Notes under the pieces: model-generated
Told to the model about the DNA's origin: nothing
What the model saw: the letters and a program-made list of their open reading frames with translations, nothing else
The model's database searches: none
In this document: piece by piece, positions 8,640 to 17,604 of the stretch
Position numbering within the stretch: position 1 is the stretch's first letter
Layout: each line of letters begins with the position of its first letter
Made by a program: the position numbers and the translations under genes
From: Gemmatimonadota bacterium
GTDB taxonomy: Bacteria > Gemmatimonadota > Gemmatimonadetes > Gemmatimonadales > Gemmatimonadaceae
DNA: 64,000 nt
Assembly (NCBI GenBank): GCA_016719105.1
Contig: JADKAQ010000002.1
Location: forward strand, 372,001 to 436,000
Reading direction: 5' to 3'

Positions 8640-11077
8640 CGAGAATCTCCCTTGCCGTCACGGCGCTGCCGCGACCGCTGTTGGTCGGTGCCCTCGCGCT
8701 CGAACTCGCGTTCGAATGGCGCGCGGGACGGGTTGCGCGAATCCTTCGCGGTGGAACCTCCACCATCCGATGCGGAGGCTGATGCCGTGCGCAACACGTC
8801 GCGTTCGGCGGCAATCGCCGTCGCCGTGAGCGTCGAGGCATCCGTGGGACGTTGGGCCGTGCGGACGACCATGGCTTCGCCCTCCAGCCCCTGTCGCTGC
8901 AGGGCCTCCTGCAGTTCCGTCACGTGCAAGCGCAACTGCTCCGCGGCACGCGGGTCGGCCACGTCCAGCGTGGCCCCGACCGAGTGCCCACGGAGGTCGA
9001 TGCGGATGCGGTCCTCGCCACCATCCGGGTGATCGAGCCGCAGCAGGACCGACGACAGCGGGCGGTCGCCCGCCGACTCCTGCAGGCGCAGCACGCGGGC
9101 GATGCGCTCCGTGGCGTCGGAGCGCGACAACCCGGCCACACTGGTCGACGCCCCGGACTCCGCTCCTTCCACCGCGACGCTCTCGCGCGCGAAGGGCAGG
9201 CGCGTGGGCTCGCGGTCCTCGCGTGAGACGACGGCGTTGGCCAGCGCCTCGGCGCGTTCGCGCTCGCCGCGCTCGCCCGACGAGCGGTGCCCTTCGCGCC
9301 CTCCCTCTCGCGTGCTCGCCTCGCGCGCCAGCGTCGGGGCGGGCACGATGGTGGCCGGCGCCGAGGGGGCCGTGCCCGCCGGCCCGGCCGCCTCGCCCAC
9401 CGTCGCCACGTCGGCGACACGAGCGACCTGTGCGACCTGCGCCACGGTGGCGACCTGCGCGACCGACGCCACGTGGGCGACGCCACCGCCACTGCGTCCC
9501 GCCGCCGCCGGCGTGAGGGGGACGGAGACCCCCGAAGGGGGCGCTCCCATCACCAGCCCCGGGACGGCCCCGCTCGCGGGCGGCGCCGGTACGGTGCCGC
9601 GCAGCGGGAGCGCGCGCATGTCGCCGTCTCCATCCAACCGTGGAATGCCGACGGCCGGGAAGGGGAGGATGTGCGCGTCGCCGGCGGGGGCCGGGACGTG
9701 CGTCCCCTCGCTCCCGAGCGTCGGCCGCATCGACGCGCGCGGCGTCGCCGCCGGGTCGATGCCGGCGCGCACGGCGCGCGGGATCGCGGCACCAGGGGCG
9801 GGGGTGGTCGCGGCCGGCAGGATCACGGCCTCGCCGTCCAACGTGCGGGCAACGCGGCTGGCCACCGCCGCTGCGTTAGGCGCGAGCTCGACGTGGCCAG
9901 GATCGCGTGGCCAGAGTGTCTTGAGCCCTTCCTCCCGCGCGACACGCGCCAGCCGCTCGAAGCCGGCGGCGCTATCATAGCCGCCATCGATCACGACGTC
10001 CGCGGCGGCGCCGCCGAGGTGCCTGGAGTTGCGCGTCCAGGTAACGATGGGCCCCTCCGTGGTGCGCCCCTGCGCAAAGAGTGCGTCCTGGCGCTCCTGC
10101 GTGCGCACCGTCTCGACGACTTCGACGGTGTAGCCGTACTCCTGCTCCATCCGGTCGATCACGCGATCCAGGCGCTGCCGCAGCTCGGGGACGAGGGCCT
10201 CGACCTCGCGCCGCACCGCGAGCGGATTGCGCGCCACCGCGGCCGCGATCCCCGCCAGCCGCGCCTCGTGCTCCGGACGCTCGTCGCGTCCCGACAGCGA
10301 CAGCGGGGCATGCGGGGAGGTCGACGCCGGCGACGACGCAGGACGCGTCCCGGGATCGGTCGGCACGATTGCGGCTGGCGGAGTCGCGGATGCCGCCAGC
10401 GTCAACGGCGCCAGCGGGGCAATCGCGGCCTCGAGCGAGCTGGCGACGAAACGATCTGCGAGCGCGCTGGCGTCGGGCGCTGGCTCGGTCGCGACGTCAT
10501 CGCTCGCAGCGTCGGCCATCGCGGTGGCCTCGTCGCCCGCCGACGCAGCAAATGGCCCGGCGCCTTTCGCGCCGGAGGCGTCGATCGGGAGCCGCTCACC
10601 GCGTGTGGCCATCGACGCAGCGCTCGTTCCTGCCAGCGACGGGCGTGCGTCGTGCGACGACTCGCGCCCCGCCGTCATCGCTCCGGTCTCGGGATCGCGC
10701 AACAACATCGTCGCCAGCTCGCGCGGGGCCTCGACCGATGTCTCGCCGCCGGCCGACGCCGCGATCGTCGCCTCGCCGTCGCCGACGCGAGTCGTCGCCT
10801 CGCCGGCGGCGCCAACGCGGGTCGTCGTGTCGCCATCGGCGATAGCGCGCGGCTCGCCTGGCGCGTGCGACGTCGCCGACGGTCCGCCCTCGGTGGCGCG
10901 TGGTGCGCGCGAGCGCCGCGTGCGGCCACTCTCGCCGCTCTTCGACGCATCGTGCACGGCGTTCGCGAGCGCGGTGCGGAACTCGCGCCCCTGTGCCTCG
11001 GTCGGTGCCGGTTCGTTGCCGGGGCGCGCGCTGGGCGGCTCGGCCGACGGGCGCACCATCGGGATGGGGAGGCTCAT
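8636..11077 (-). CDS. fliK: FliK hook-length control protein with embedded M15-type peptidase domain
   Basis: FliK sets hook length and triggers the FlhB switch. The product is 813 aa, much longer than usual. Residues 1-275 are Ala/Thr/Ser-rich low complexity. Residues about 285-410 form a domain resembling M15-family (VanY/CwlK-like) zinc peptidases: SRHLGGAAADVV supplies His353 and Asp360, and DPGHVEL supplies Asp392 and His395, the expected HxxxxxxD and DxxH metal/catalytic set. A second disordered stretch leads to the FliK C-terminal domain (about 660-750, RPLSSVLLRLDHPDGGEDRI). Position between a motE-like gene and flgD is the normal fliK position. The peptidase activity is inferred from motifs only. 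Confidence 0.88.
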   Translation of the reverse strand: MSLPIPMVRPSAEPPSARPGNEPAPTEAQGREFRTALANAVHDASKSGESGRTRRSRAPRATEGGPSATSHAPGEPRAIADGDTTTRVGAAGEATTRVGDGEATIAASAGGETSVEAPRELATMLLRDPETGAMTAGRESSHDARPSLAGTSAASMATRGERLPIDASGAKGAGPFAASAGDEATAMADAASDDVATEPAPDASALADRFVASSLEAAIAPLAPLTLAASATPPAAIVPTDPGTRPASSPASTSPHAPLSLSGRDERPEHEARLAGIAAAVARNPLAVRREVEALVPELRQRLDRVIDRMEQEYGYTVEVVETVRTQERQDALFAQGRTTEGPIVTWTRNSRHLGGAAADVVIDGGYDSAAGFERLARVAREEGLKTLWPRDPGHVELAPNAAAVASRVARTLDGEAVILPAATTPAPGAAIPRAVRAGIDPAATPRASMRPTLGSEGTHVPAPAGDAHILPFPAVGIPRLDGDGDMRALPLRGTVPAPPASGAVPGLVMGAPPSGVSVPLTPAAAGRSGGGVAHVASVAQVATVAQVAQVARVADVATVGEAAGPAGTAPSAPATIVPAPTLAREASTREGGREGHRSSGERGERERAEALANAVVSREDREPTRLPFARESVAVEGAESGASTSVAGLSRSDATERIARVLRLQESAGDRPLSSVLLRLDHPDGGEDRIRIDLRGHSVGATLDVADPRAAEQLRLHVTELQEALQRQGLEGEAMVVRTAQRPTDASTLTATAIAAERDVLRTASASASDGGGSTAKDSRNPSRAPFEREFEREGTDQQRSRQRRDGKGDSR

Positions 11078-11742
11078 GGTTTCACCGGGAGCTGGCTGCG
11101 GAGCACGGCCTTGCTGATCGCTGCCGCGCGCGCCGGCGGGAAGTTCTGCAGGATGGCCGCCGCCTGCTTCTCGCTGACGGACGAGATCACGCTCTGCACC
11201 TCGGCGTCATCGAGCTGCTCGAGGACCTTGGCGGCATCCTTGGGCGGCATCGCGGCGAAGATCTTGGCGACCTTGGTCGCGCCGGGTTGCACCGGCGGCG
11301 CGGGGAGCGGCTTGGGCGGGAGCGACGGACGTCCGGTGGCACGCGTCCCTTCCGGGCGCGCGCCGTTGGCCTCCACCGTCTGCACGGCCCTGCTGTAGAT
11401 CTTTGGTGGCTTGGGCGTGGGCGCTGCCTTGGGCTCAGGCCCGTGGGCGGCCGGCGGGGCATCGTGGCTGGCCACGTCGGTCGGGTGCTTGGCCCCTTCG
11501 CCCTCGGCCGCCGCGGAGTCGGTCGCGGTCGAATCGTGTGCGGTGGAGTCGGCCGCGCCTTCCTTGGCCGCCACGTGCTTTCCCCCTTCTTCCTCCGCCT
11601 TGGCCAGGCTGTCGGCGACGACCTGCGCCTTGCGGGCGACATCGGCGGCGTACGCCTTCTTGGCCTTCATCACGGACACCGCCGAGCCCCCGCCGAGTCC
11701 GACGAGGAGGCCGATCACCGCGAAGAGAATGATCTTGATCAT
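11074..11742 (-). CDS. MotE/FlbB-like flagellar protein with MgtE-type helical domain
   Basis: This 222-aa protein has one N-terminal membrane helix (about 4-24), a charged coiled segment, a long Ala/Pro/Lys-rich linker and a C-terminal MgtE-N-like helical domain (about 155-220: KIFAAMPPKDAAKVLEQLDD ... AAILQNFPPARAAAISKAVL). That architecture matches MotE/FlbB/YlxF proteins, which act as periplasmic or membrane partners of the stator and basal body. Its place between fliJ and fliK is the usual one. The start is 2 bp from the fliJ stop and its stop overlaps fliK (ATGA). The exact role in this organism is not shown by sequence. Confidence 0.8.
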   Translation of the reverse strand: MIKIILFAVIGLLVGLGGGSAVSVMKAKKAYAADVARKAQVVADSLAKAEEEGGKHVAAKEGAADSTAHDSTATDSAAAEGEGAKHPTDVASHDAPPAAHGPEPKAAPTPKPPKIYSRAVQTVEANGARPEGTRATGRPSLPPKPLPAPPVQPGATKVAKIFAAMPPKDAAKVLEQLDDAEVQSVISSVSEKQAAAILQNFPPARAAAISKAVLRSQLPVKP

Positions 11743-11744
11743 GG

Positions 11745-12212
11745 TCAGCTGTCCTGCCCGCGGCTTGCGGTGCCGCTGGGCGTCTTGTGGCGGGTAAGGG
11801 CAATGGCGTCCATCGCGGCGAGGTCGCGCGCGTTCTCCTCGGCGCGGTGCGTGTCGAGCCGCTTCTCGCGAAGCCGGTCGAGCACCTGCCGTTCCTGCAA
11901 CGCTTCGTTGAGCCGCTGGTGCCGCTCGTCCACCACATGCTCGGCGGCGATCGTGCGCTCATCGGCCTGGGTCACGCGCTCCTGCAGCGGCGTCAGCGTC
12001 TGGGCGAGGCTCACCAACTCGCCCACGGTGACGCCTTCACCGGCGGCCGAGGCAAGGCTGGAGTGCGCTGCCGCGTGAACGCGCGCGAGGTCGTCGCGCG
12101 CGTCGCGTTCGCGCTGGGCGTCGCTCTGGGCGTTGGCGAGCTGCCGCGCCATCTCCTGCTCGTGCTTGGCCTTGAGGTCGAGGAGACGCTGCAACCGGAA
12201 GTTGAACATCAT
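11745..12212 (-). CDS. fliJ: Flagellar export protein FliJ
   Basis: FliJ is the coiled-coil stalk of the export ATPase and escorts chaperones to the gate. The product is 155 aa, nearly all helix with heptad-like patterning (FRLQRLLDLKAKHEQEMARQ at the start). It overlaps the fliI stop (ATGA). Sequence conservation in this family is low, so size, coiled coil and position between fliI and fliK carry most of the assignment. Confidence 0.9.
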   Translation of the reverse strand: MMFNFRLQRLLDLKAKHEQEMARQLANAQSDAQRERDARDDLARVHAAAHSSLASAAGEGVTVGELVSLAQTLTPLQERVTQADERTIAAEHVVDERHQRLNEALQERQVLDRLREKRLDTHRAEENARDLAAMDAIALTRHKTPSGTASRGQDS

Positions 12213-13540
12213 GCGTGCACCTGGCCGGTGGCGCCGGCCCGCTGGGTGAGGCTGATGAGCGATTGCCGCGTCTGGTCGAAGGACGTCACTTCATCCGGGC
12301 GCTGCTGCAGGAAGGCGAGCATCTGCTCGCGCGATCGCAGCGCCGCATCGACCATCGGGTCGCTCCCCTTCTGGTACGCACCGACCATGATCAGGTCTTC
12401 TTTCTCGCGGTAGGCGGCTTCGAGGCGCATGAACGTGTTGGCGGCGTTGCGCTGCGGATCATCGATGATGGCGTCGCGCACGCGACTCTTGCTCTCGAGG
12501 ACGTCGATGGCTGGGAAGTGCCCGGCGCTCGCCAGGCGACGCGTGAGCACGACGTGCCCGTCGAGGATCGAGCGGGCGGCGTCGGCCACGGGCTCGTTGA
12601 AGTCATCGCCGTCCACGAGGACGGTGTAGATCCCGGTGATGCCGCCGTGCGCGCTGTTTCCCGCGCGCTCGAGCAGGCGCGGCAGGTTGGCGAAGACCGA
12701 CGGCGGATAGCCCTTGGTCGTCGGGGGCTCGCCGGTGGCGAGCCCGATCTCGCGCCACGCCATCGCCACGCGCGTCACCGAGTCGACCATCAGCAGGACG
12801 TGCTTGCCCTGGTCGCGGAAGTACTCGGCGATCGACGTGGCGACGAGGGCGCCGCGGGCGCGCACGAGGGCTGCCTGGTCGCCGGTGGCGACGATGAGCA
12901 CCGAGCGTGCCAGCCCCTCGGGGCCTAACGAATGTTCGATGAAGTCGCGCACCTCGCGCCCGCGCTCGCCCAGCAGGGCGATGACGTTGACGTCCGCGGT
13001 CGCCTGGCGGGCGATCATCCCAAGCAGTGTGGACTTGCCGACGCCTGAGCCGGCGAAGATCCCCACGCGCTGCCCCTTGCCGACGGTGAGCATGCCGTCG
13101 AGGGCGCGCACGTTGGTGACCAGGGGGTCGGCAATCAGCTGGCGCTCGAGCGGGTGCGGAGGCTCGCCGGTGAGCGGGACACGCTCCTTGGCGTCGAGCT
13201 TCCCCTTGCCGTCGATCGGGTGTCCGAGGCCGTTGAGGACGCGTCCGAGCATCCCGGGCCCCACGTCGACGCCGAAGGAGCGTCCAAGCGGCTGGACACT
13301 GCTCCCCGGGTGCAGCCCGGCGAGCTCGCCTAACGGCATGAGCAGGACGCCGCGCTCGTGGAAGCCCACGACTTCGGCGAGCACCGAATGGTCGTCGGTG
13401 AGCGAGGAGATGCGGCACAGCTCTCCCACCCCCACGTCGAGGCCCACCGCCTCCACCACCAGCCCCACGAGGCGGGTGACGCGGCCGTAGCGCGCGAAGC
13501 GCGTGACGTCGCCGATGCGGCGGACGAGGGTCTCAGGCAC
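12209..13540 (-). CDS. fliI: Flagellum-specific ATPase FliI
   Basis: FliI is the cytoplasmic hexameric ATPase that energises unloading of export substrates. The product is 443 aa. The P-loop GSGVGKST is at residues 164-171, followed by the Walker B region (HVLLMVDSVTRVAMAWREIG) and the export-ATPase motif GEPPTTKGYPPSVFANLPRLLERAG. It overlaps fliH by 8 bp and fliJ by 4 bp. Two octamer copies (12923, 13328) code Leu-Gly pairs. Confidence 0.98.
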   Translation of the reverse strand: MPETLVRRIGDVTRFARYGRVTRLVGLVVEAVGLDVGVGELCRISSLTDDHSVLAEVVGFHERGVLLMPLGELAGLHPGSSVQPLGRSFGVDVGPGMLGRVLNGLGHPIDGKGKLDAKERVPLTGEPPHPLERQLIADPLVTNVRALDGMLTVGKGQRVGIFAGSGVGKSTLLGMIARQATADVNVIALLGERGREVRDFIEHSLGPEGLARSVLIVATGDQAALVRARGALVATSIAEYFRDQGKHVLLMVDSVTRVAMAWREIGLATGEPPTTKGYPPSVFANLPRLLERAGNSAHGGITGIYTVLVDGDDFNEPVADAARSILDGHVVLTRRLASAGHFPAIDVLESKSRVRDAIIDDPQRNAANTFMRLEAAYREKEDLIMVGAYQKGSDPMVDAALRSREQMLAFLQQRPDEVTSFDQTRQSLISLTQRAGATGQVHA

Positions 13541-14231
13541 CGGTGTAGGTCAGTCGGCGGTAGAGGCGCTCGAGCGCCGTGTCGACGCGACCATCCACGA
13601 TGCGGTCGCGTCCCTCGATGAGGCACCCCCCGGGCGCCACGCGCCCGTCGGGCAACCACTGCACGTCCTTGCGCGCCGACAACGGCGACGCCTCGCCTAA
13701 CGCGAAGAACGACGACTGGATCGTCTGCAGGTCCGACGGATTCACGCGCAGGGTGAGGGCCTGGTCCATGGGGAATTCGGCCAGCGCCTGCTGGACCATG
13801 TCGGCCAGCGACGACTTGTCGACCGCGATCTCGCGTCCGATCACCTGGCGCGCGACGGCGACGGCCAGCGCGCAGATGTTCTCCTCGGCGTTGCCGACCC
13901 AGCGATCGGCGTTGACCTGCGTCGACGCGAGCGCCTCAGCCACGGCACGCGTGGCGCCACGCAGGCGCGTAGCCTCGGCCAGTTCCCCGGCGCGACGCCC
14001 CTCCTCGACCCCGCGCGCATACGCCTCCTGCAGCGCCTGCTCCATCGCCTCCGGGTCGACCATCGGTTCCTCGAGTGCGTCGGGAACTGGCTCGATCGGC
14101 GTGCGCGAGAAGACTTCATGCAGCCCGCGGGTATCGAGCGCCAATTCGTCCCACGCCACCGGGGCCGCGTCGCGAGACGCGGGTTCCCGGCGCGTGCCGC
14201 GCGGGGCGTTACTGGACCATGTCATCGTCAC
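13533..14231 (-). CDS. fliH: Flagellar export ATPase regulator FliH
   Basis: FliH binds and restrains FliI and anchors it at the C-ring. The product is 232 aa: a variable N-terminal third, an Ala/Glu-rich helical middle (EAYARGVEEGRRAGELAEAT) and a C-terminal FliH/V-ATPase-E-like domain with VLRVNPSD-type pattern (LTLRVNPSDLQTIQ) and WLPDGRVAPGGCLIEGRDR. The start overlaps fliG by 23 bp; an alternative Met two codons later is equally possible. Confidence 0.94.
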   Translation of the reverse strand: MTMTWSSNAPRGTRREPASRDAAPVAWDELALDTRGLHEVFSRTPIEPVPDALEEPMVDPEAMEQALQEAYARGVEEGRRAGELAEATRLRGATRAVAEALASTQVNADRWVGNAEENICALAVAVARQVIGREIAVDKSSLADMVQQALAEFPMDQALTLRVNPSDLQTIQSSFFALGEASPLSARKDVQWLPDGRVAPGGCLIEGRDRIVDGRVDTALERLYRRLTYTGA

Positions 14232-15261
14232 CGCCGCTCAGCACGATCTCGCCCGCTTCCTCGAGCTTGCGGACCATGGCCACGATGTTGGCCTGCGCCC
14301 CCTCCACGTCGCGCATGCGCACGGCGCCAAGCATTTCCATTTCGTCGTTGAGCGCTTGCACCGCGCGCTGCGACATCGCCCCGGTGATCTTGGTGCGGAG
14401 GTCGGCGCTGGCCGCCTTGAGGGCGAGGGCGAGCTCCTTCGAGTCCACGTCGCGCAGCAGGCGCTGCAAGGCGCGGGCGTCGAGCGTCCCGATGTCCTCG
14501 AAGACGAACATCAGGTTCTTGATCTGGTCGCATAGCCCCTGGTCCATCGAGGCCACGCCATCGAGCAACACCTTCTCCAGCGATGCCGCGACGTAGTTGA
14601 GCACCGAGGCCACGGCCCCTGGGCCACCCGACGACGACATCCCTTGCGTCGCGGTGAGGTCCGCGTCGGCCGACAGCGAGCGCTCGATGAGCATGAGCAG
14701 CTCCGGCTGCACCTTCTCCATCTTGGCCATGCGAAACACGACCTCGGCACCGATGGCGGTGTCGAGTTCCTTGAGGATCGCGGCGGTGTGCTGGGGGTCG
14801 AGGTGCGCGAGGATCAGCGCGATCGTCTGCGGGTGCTCGCCCGCCAGCATCTGCCCGAGTTGCTGTGGGTCGGCGTTGCGCAGGCGGTGCAGCCCGATCG
14901 TGTTTTGCAGCTGCCCCTGGATGCGCTCGAGGACCTGTTGCGCCTTGCGGGCCCCGAAGGCCTTCTCGAGGATCTCACGCGCGGCGTCGACACCACCCTG
15001 GGCGAGCGAGTCGGCGACCATGATGCGCGTCATCCACTCGTCCAGCACCGAGTCGACGACTTCGGGGGAGACGCTCTCCATGCGCGCGATCTCGAACGAG
15101 ATCGCGTCGACCTCTTCCTGGGCGAGCGTCTGCGTGATGCTCGCCGCCACGTCGGAGCCGAGCGCCAGGCACAGGATGGCGGCCTTCTGGCGCCCGGACA
15201 GCGTGCCGGGATCGATGAGGTCGAGCCCGCTCGATGGGCGGGTCGCGAGAGCGGTGGTCAC
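14209..15261 (-). CDS. fliG: Flagellar motor switch protein FliG
   Basis: FliG is the C-ring protein that contacts the stator and generates torque. The product is 350 aa, normal length. Middle-domain motif GEHPQTIALILAHLDP (the family EHPQ motif) is clear, and the C-terminal torque helix region includes FVFEDIGTLDARALQRLLRDVDSKELALAL. The start is 3 bp after the fliF stop. Confidence 0.98.
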   Translation of the reverse strand: MTTALATRPSSGLDLIDPGTLSGRQKAAILCLALGSDVAASITQTLAQEEVDAISFEIARMESVSPEVVDSVLDEWMTRIMVADSLAQGGVDAAREILEKAFGARKAQQVLERIQGQLQNTIGLHRLRNADPQQLGQMLAGEHPQTIALILAHLDPQHTAAILKELDTAIGAEVVFRMAKMEKVQPELLMLIERSLSADADLTATQGMSSSGGPGAVASVLNYVAASLEKVLLDGVASMDQGLCDQIKNLMFVFEDIGTLDARALQRLLRDVDSKELALALKAASADLRTKITGAMSQRAVQALNDEMEMLGAVRMRDVEGAQANIVAMVRKLEEAGEIVLSGGDDDMVQ

Positions 15262-15264
15262 CGG

Positions 15265-16815
15265 TTAGGCCTCCTTCAACCAGGCTTTCATCATCTTGGT
15301 CGCGATCTCGGGCTGCTTGTCGACCGTCATCGCCACGCGCTGTTTGGTCTCCTGGTTCGCCTGCAACGCCGCCAGCTCAGGGAGCATGCGAACGGCGCGC
15401 GAGGGGTCTTCGACCGACGGATCGGCCGAGGGGAGCGACGCGGTGTCGAAGCGCTCGACCGTCGGGAGTTGCAGCTGCGCCGACGCGCTCAGCGGCGTCG
15501 GCGCCGCCGACTTGGTCGACGCGCGCAGGGAGCGGAGCGACATGAAGCCGATCACGAAGGCGAAGAGGAGGGCGGCGGCGTTCAGGATGAGCGTCTGGTT
15601 CTGCTGCACCTTCTGCAGCGTCGTCGGCGGCGTCTCGACCGGCGGCACCGGGATGGCCGGAATCGCGAACGGCACGGAGACGACGGAGACCTGGTCGCCG
15701 CGCGCGGCATCGAAGCCGACCGCGTTGCGCACCAGCGTGTCGAGCCGCGCGATCTCCTCGGGGGTCCGCTTCTCGAAGCGCACGCTGTCGCCCGTGCCCG
15801 ATTGTTTGTCGTTGACGAGCACGGCGACCGTCAGGCGCTTGACCGTCCCTGCCGCCGGGGCGAAGACCTCGGTGCTCTTCGAGTTCTCGTAGGTGATTGC
15901 CTGGTTCGACGAGCCGGCGCCACCCTGCGCCCCGGGGACGATCTCGGCCTTCTGTTCCGTGGCCGTGACCTGCTTGTCGGGATCCATCGTCTGCGTGGTG
16001 CGCTCGACGCGATCGAAGTTCATCGACGCGGCAACCTGCACGCGCGCGTTGCCACGCCCCACGACCTGCGCGACGATCTCCTCGGCCTTGAGGCGGAAGT
16101 GATCCTCCATCTCGGTCTGCACCTCGAGCTGCCGCGAGGTGAGCCCGGCGGCCGAGTTGCGGTCGGCCGGGGTCGAGAGGAGGCGACCGGCGTCATCGAC
16201 GACCGTCACGTTCTCGCTCTCGAGGCGGTCGACGCTCGACGCGACCAACTGTGAAATGCCGCGCACCACGTCGGCCGGCGGGTCCTCGCCGCTCCGGAGC
16301 TTGAGGACGACGCTGGCCGTGGCAGGGGTCGCCGAGCTGCGGAAGGTCGACGTCTCGTGGATCGCCAGGTGCACCTGCGCGTTCTCGATCCCGCGCATCT
16401 TCCCGATCGTGCGCTCGAGCTCACCCTCCAGCGCGCGGCGATAGTTGATGCGCTGCGTGAAGTCGGTCATCGCATACGCGGGCTGGTCGAACAGCTCCAG
16501 CCCCGGGCGTCCCGCGTTGGGGAGCCCGCCATCCTTGGCTACCGCAACGCGCGCACGCGCCAGGTCGGTCGCCGTCACCAGGATGTCCGCCCCGCCACGC
16601 TCGAGCCGGTAGGGGATGCTCGCCTGGGTCAGTCCATCCGTGATCTTCGCGCTCTCTTCCAACGACACCGCGTTGAAGAGGGGGACGTACGCGGGGGCCG
16701 TGGCCCACCGCGAGACGCCGACAATGAGCGCGATCGCGCCGAGGCCTACGCCGATCGTCGCAATGCGACGCCAGCCGCCCAGTCGATCGAGGAAGTCGCG
16801 CAGTCCGTCTGGCAT
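15265..16815 (-). CDS. fliF: Flagellar MS-ring protein FliF
   Basis: FliF builds the MS ring in the inner membrane, the base on which the flagellum assembles. The product is 516 aa. It has an N-terminal transmembrane helix (about 20-37), the YscJ/FliF ring domains (VPLFNAVSLEESAKITDGLT; FRSSATPATASVVLKLRSG), a second transmembrane helix near 425-445 and a C-terminal FliG-binding tail (MMKAWLKEA). It follows fliE by 15 bp. The stop codon sits in GCCTAACC, one base off the recurrent octamer. Confidence 0.97.
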   Translation of the reverse strand: MPDGLRDFLDRLGGWRRIATIGVGLGAIALIVGVSRWATAPAYVPLFNAVSLEESAKITDGLTQASIPYRLERGGADILVTATDLARARVAVAKDGGLPNAGRPGLELFDQPAYAMTDFTQRINYRRALEGELERTIGKMRGIENAQVHLAIHETSTFRSSATPATASVVLKLRSGEDPPADVVRGISQLVASSVDRLESENVTVVDDAGRLLSTPADRNSAAGLTSRQLEVQTEMEDHFRLKAEEIVAQVVGRGNARVQVAASMNFDRVERTTQTMDPDKQVTATEQKAEIVPGAQGGAGSSNQAITYENSKSTEVFAPAAGTVKRLTVAVLVNDKQSGTGDSVRFEKRTPEEIARLDTLVRNAVGFDAARGDQVSVVSVPFAIPAIPVPPVETPPTTLQKVQQNQTLILNAAALLFAFVIGFMSLRSLRASTKSAAPTPLSASAQLQLPTVERFDTASLPSADPSVEDPSRAVRMLPELAALQANQETKQRVAMTVDKQPEIATKMMKAWLKEA

Positions 16816-16830
16816 GCGGTCGCCCTACTC

Positions 16831-17193
16831 CTAGCTCTGCATGTTGATGAGCGCGCGATACGCGTCAGTGAACTTGTTCCGCAGTTCGATCAGCATCTCG
16901 AGGGCGATCCCGGCCTCCTCGCCGGCGGCCATCACCTGGTGCAGTTCCACGGGCTCGCCGCGGATGAACTTCTGCACCATGTCGGCCGATCGATCCTGCG
17001 CGTCGGAGACCTGGTTGATCGCCTTGGTGAGCGTGTCGCCGAACGAGGGGCCGCCGATCGATCCGGCGGTCCCCGTGGCTCCGTCGCCCTTGCCGATGTC
17101 GAAGGTGTAGCGCTTCGCGGCATCGGCCCCGCCGATGCCGCCGCCCTGGAGTGACGAGAGGCGCGAGGTGATGGCGCCGATGGGATCGCTCAT
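16831..17193 (-). CDS. fliE: Flagellar hook-basal body protein FliE
   Basis: FliE links the MS ring to the rod. The start MSDPIGAITSRL (17193) gives 120 aa, the normal length. The C-terminal half carries the FliE pattern: SFGDTLTKAINQVSDAQDRS and VMAAGEEAGIALEMLIELRN, ending ALINMQS. The upstream part of the open frame is a shadow of the neighbouring gene. It begins 2 bp after the small hypothetical gene at 17196-17555. Confidence 0.96.
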   Translation of the reverse strand: MSDPIGAITSRLSSLQGGGIGGADAAKRYTFDIGKGDGATGTAGSIGGPSFGDTLTKAINQVSDAQDRSADMVQKFIRGEPVELHQVMAAGEEAGIALEMLIELRNKFTDAYRALINMQS

Positions 17194-17195
17194 GA

Positions 17196-17555
17196 TCAGG
17201 CCTTCACGTCGAGTCGCCCGCCGCGCGCCACCGGAGGCTGCGTGGGCATCTGGCCGGAGAGGACGCGTCCGTAGGTCAGCGGCCCCATCGCCCCCAACTT
17301 GGCGAAGTAGGCGCGCTCGTCCTGCGTGAGCACGCTCCACAGTTCGGGGTCGGTCCCCTGCGGCGGCTGGACCGGGACGGCGTTGGCCGCGGCCGGTGCG
17401 GCGCCCTTCGCTGCCGCAGGAGCCGGCGCCTGCGTCGGTGTCGTTGCGCGCGGCGTGCCGCCCGTCGTCGGCTGCGTCCCGTTGGGGCGCACCGTCGCTG
17501 GCGTCTGCGGCCGCACCGCGCCGCTGTAAGGTCCTCGAATCCCGTAGATGCTCAT
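17196..17555 (-). CDS. Small hypothetical protein of the flagellar operon
   Basis: Not recognised as any named flagellar protein. The start MSIYGIRGPYSG (17555) gives 119 aa. Residues 15-62 are Ala/Pro/Thr-rich and probably disordered. The C-terminal half is more ordered, with DPELWSVLTQDERAYFAKLG and GPLTYGRV, ending RGGRLDVKA. Codon third positions are strongly G/C, as in neighbouring genes, which supports coding. It sits between flgC and fliE, 2 bp before fliE, so it is probably co-expressed with the rod genes. A rod-assembly or adaptor role is only a guess. Confidence 0.7.
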   Translation of the reverse strand: MSIYGIRGPYSGAVRPQTPATVRPNGTQPTTGGTPRATTPTQAPAPAAAKGAAPAAANAVPVQPPQGTDPELWSVLTQDERAYFAKLGAMGPLTYGRVLSGQMPTQPPVARGGRLDVKA

Positions 17556-17604
17556 CGTGTCCGTGGGGAAGGGGCGACGGCGTGTTCCCGTCTCCCGTCT
17601 GTTG

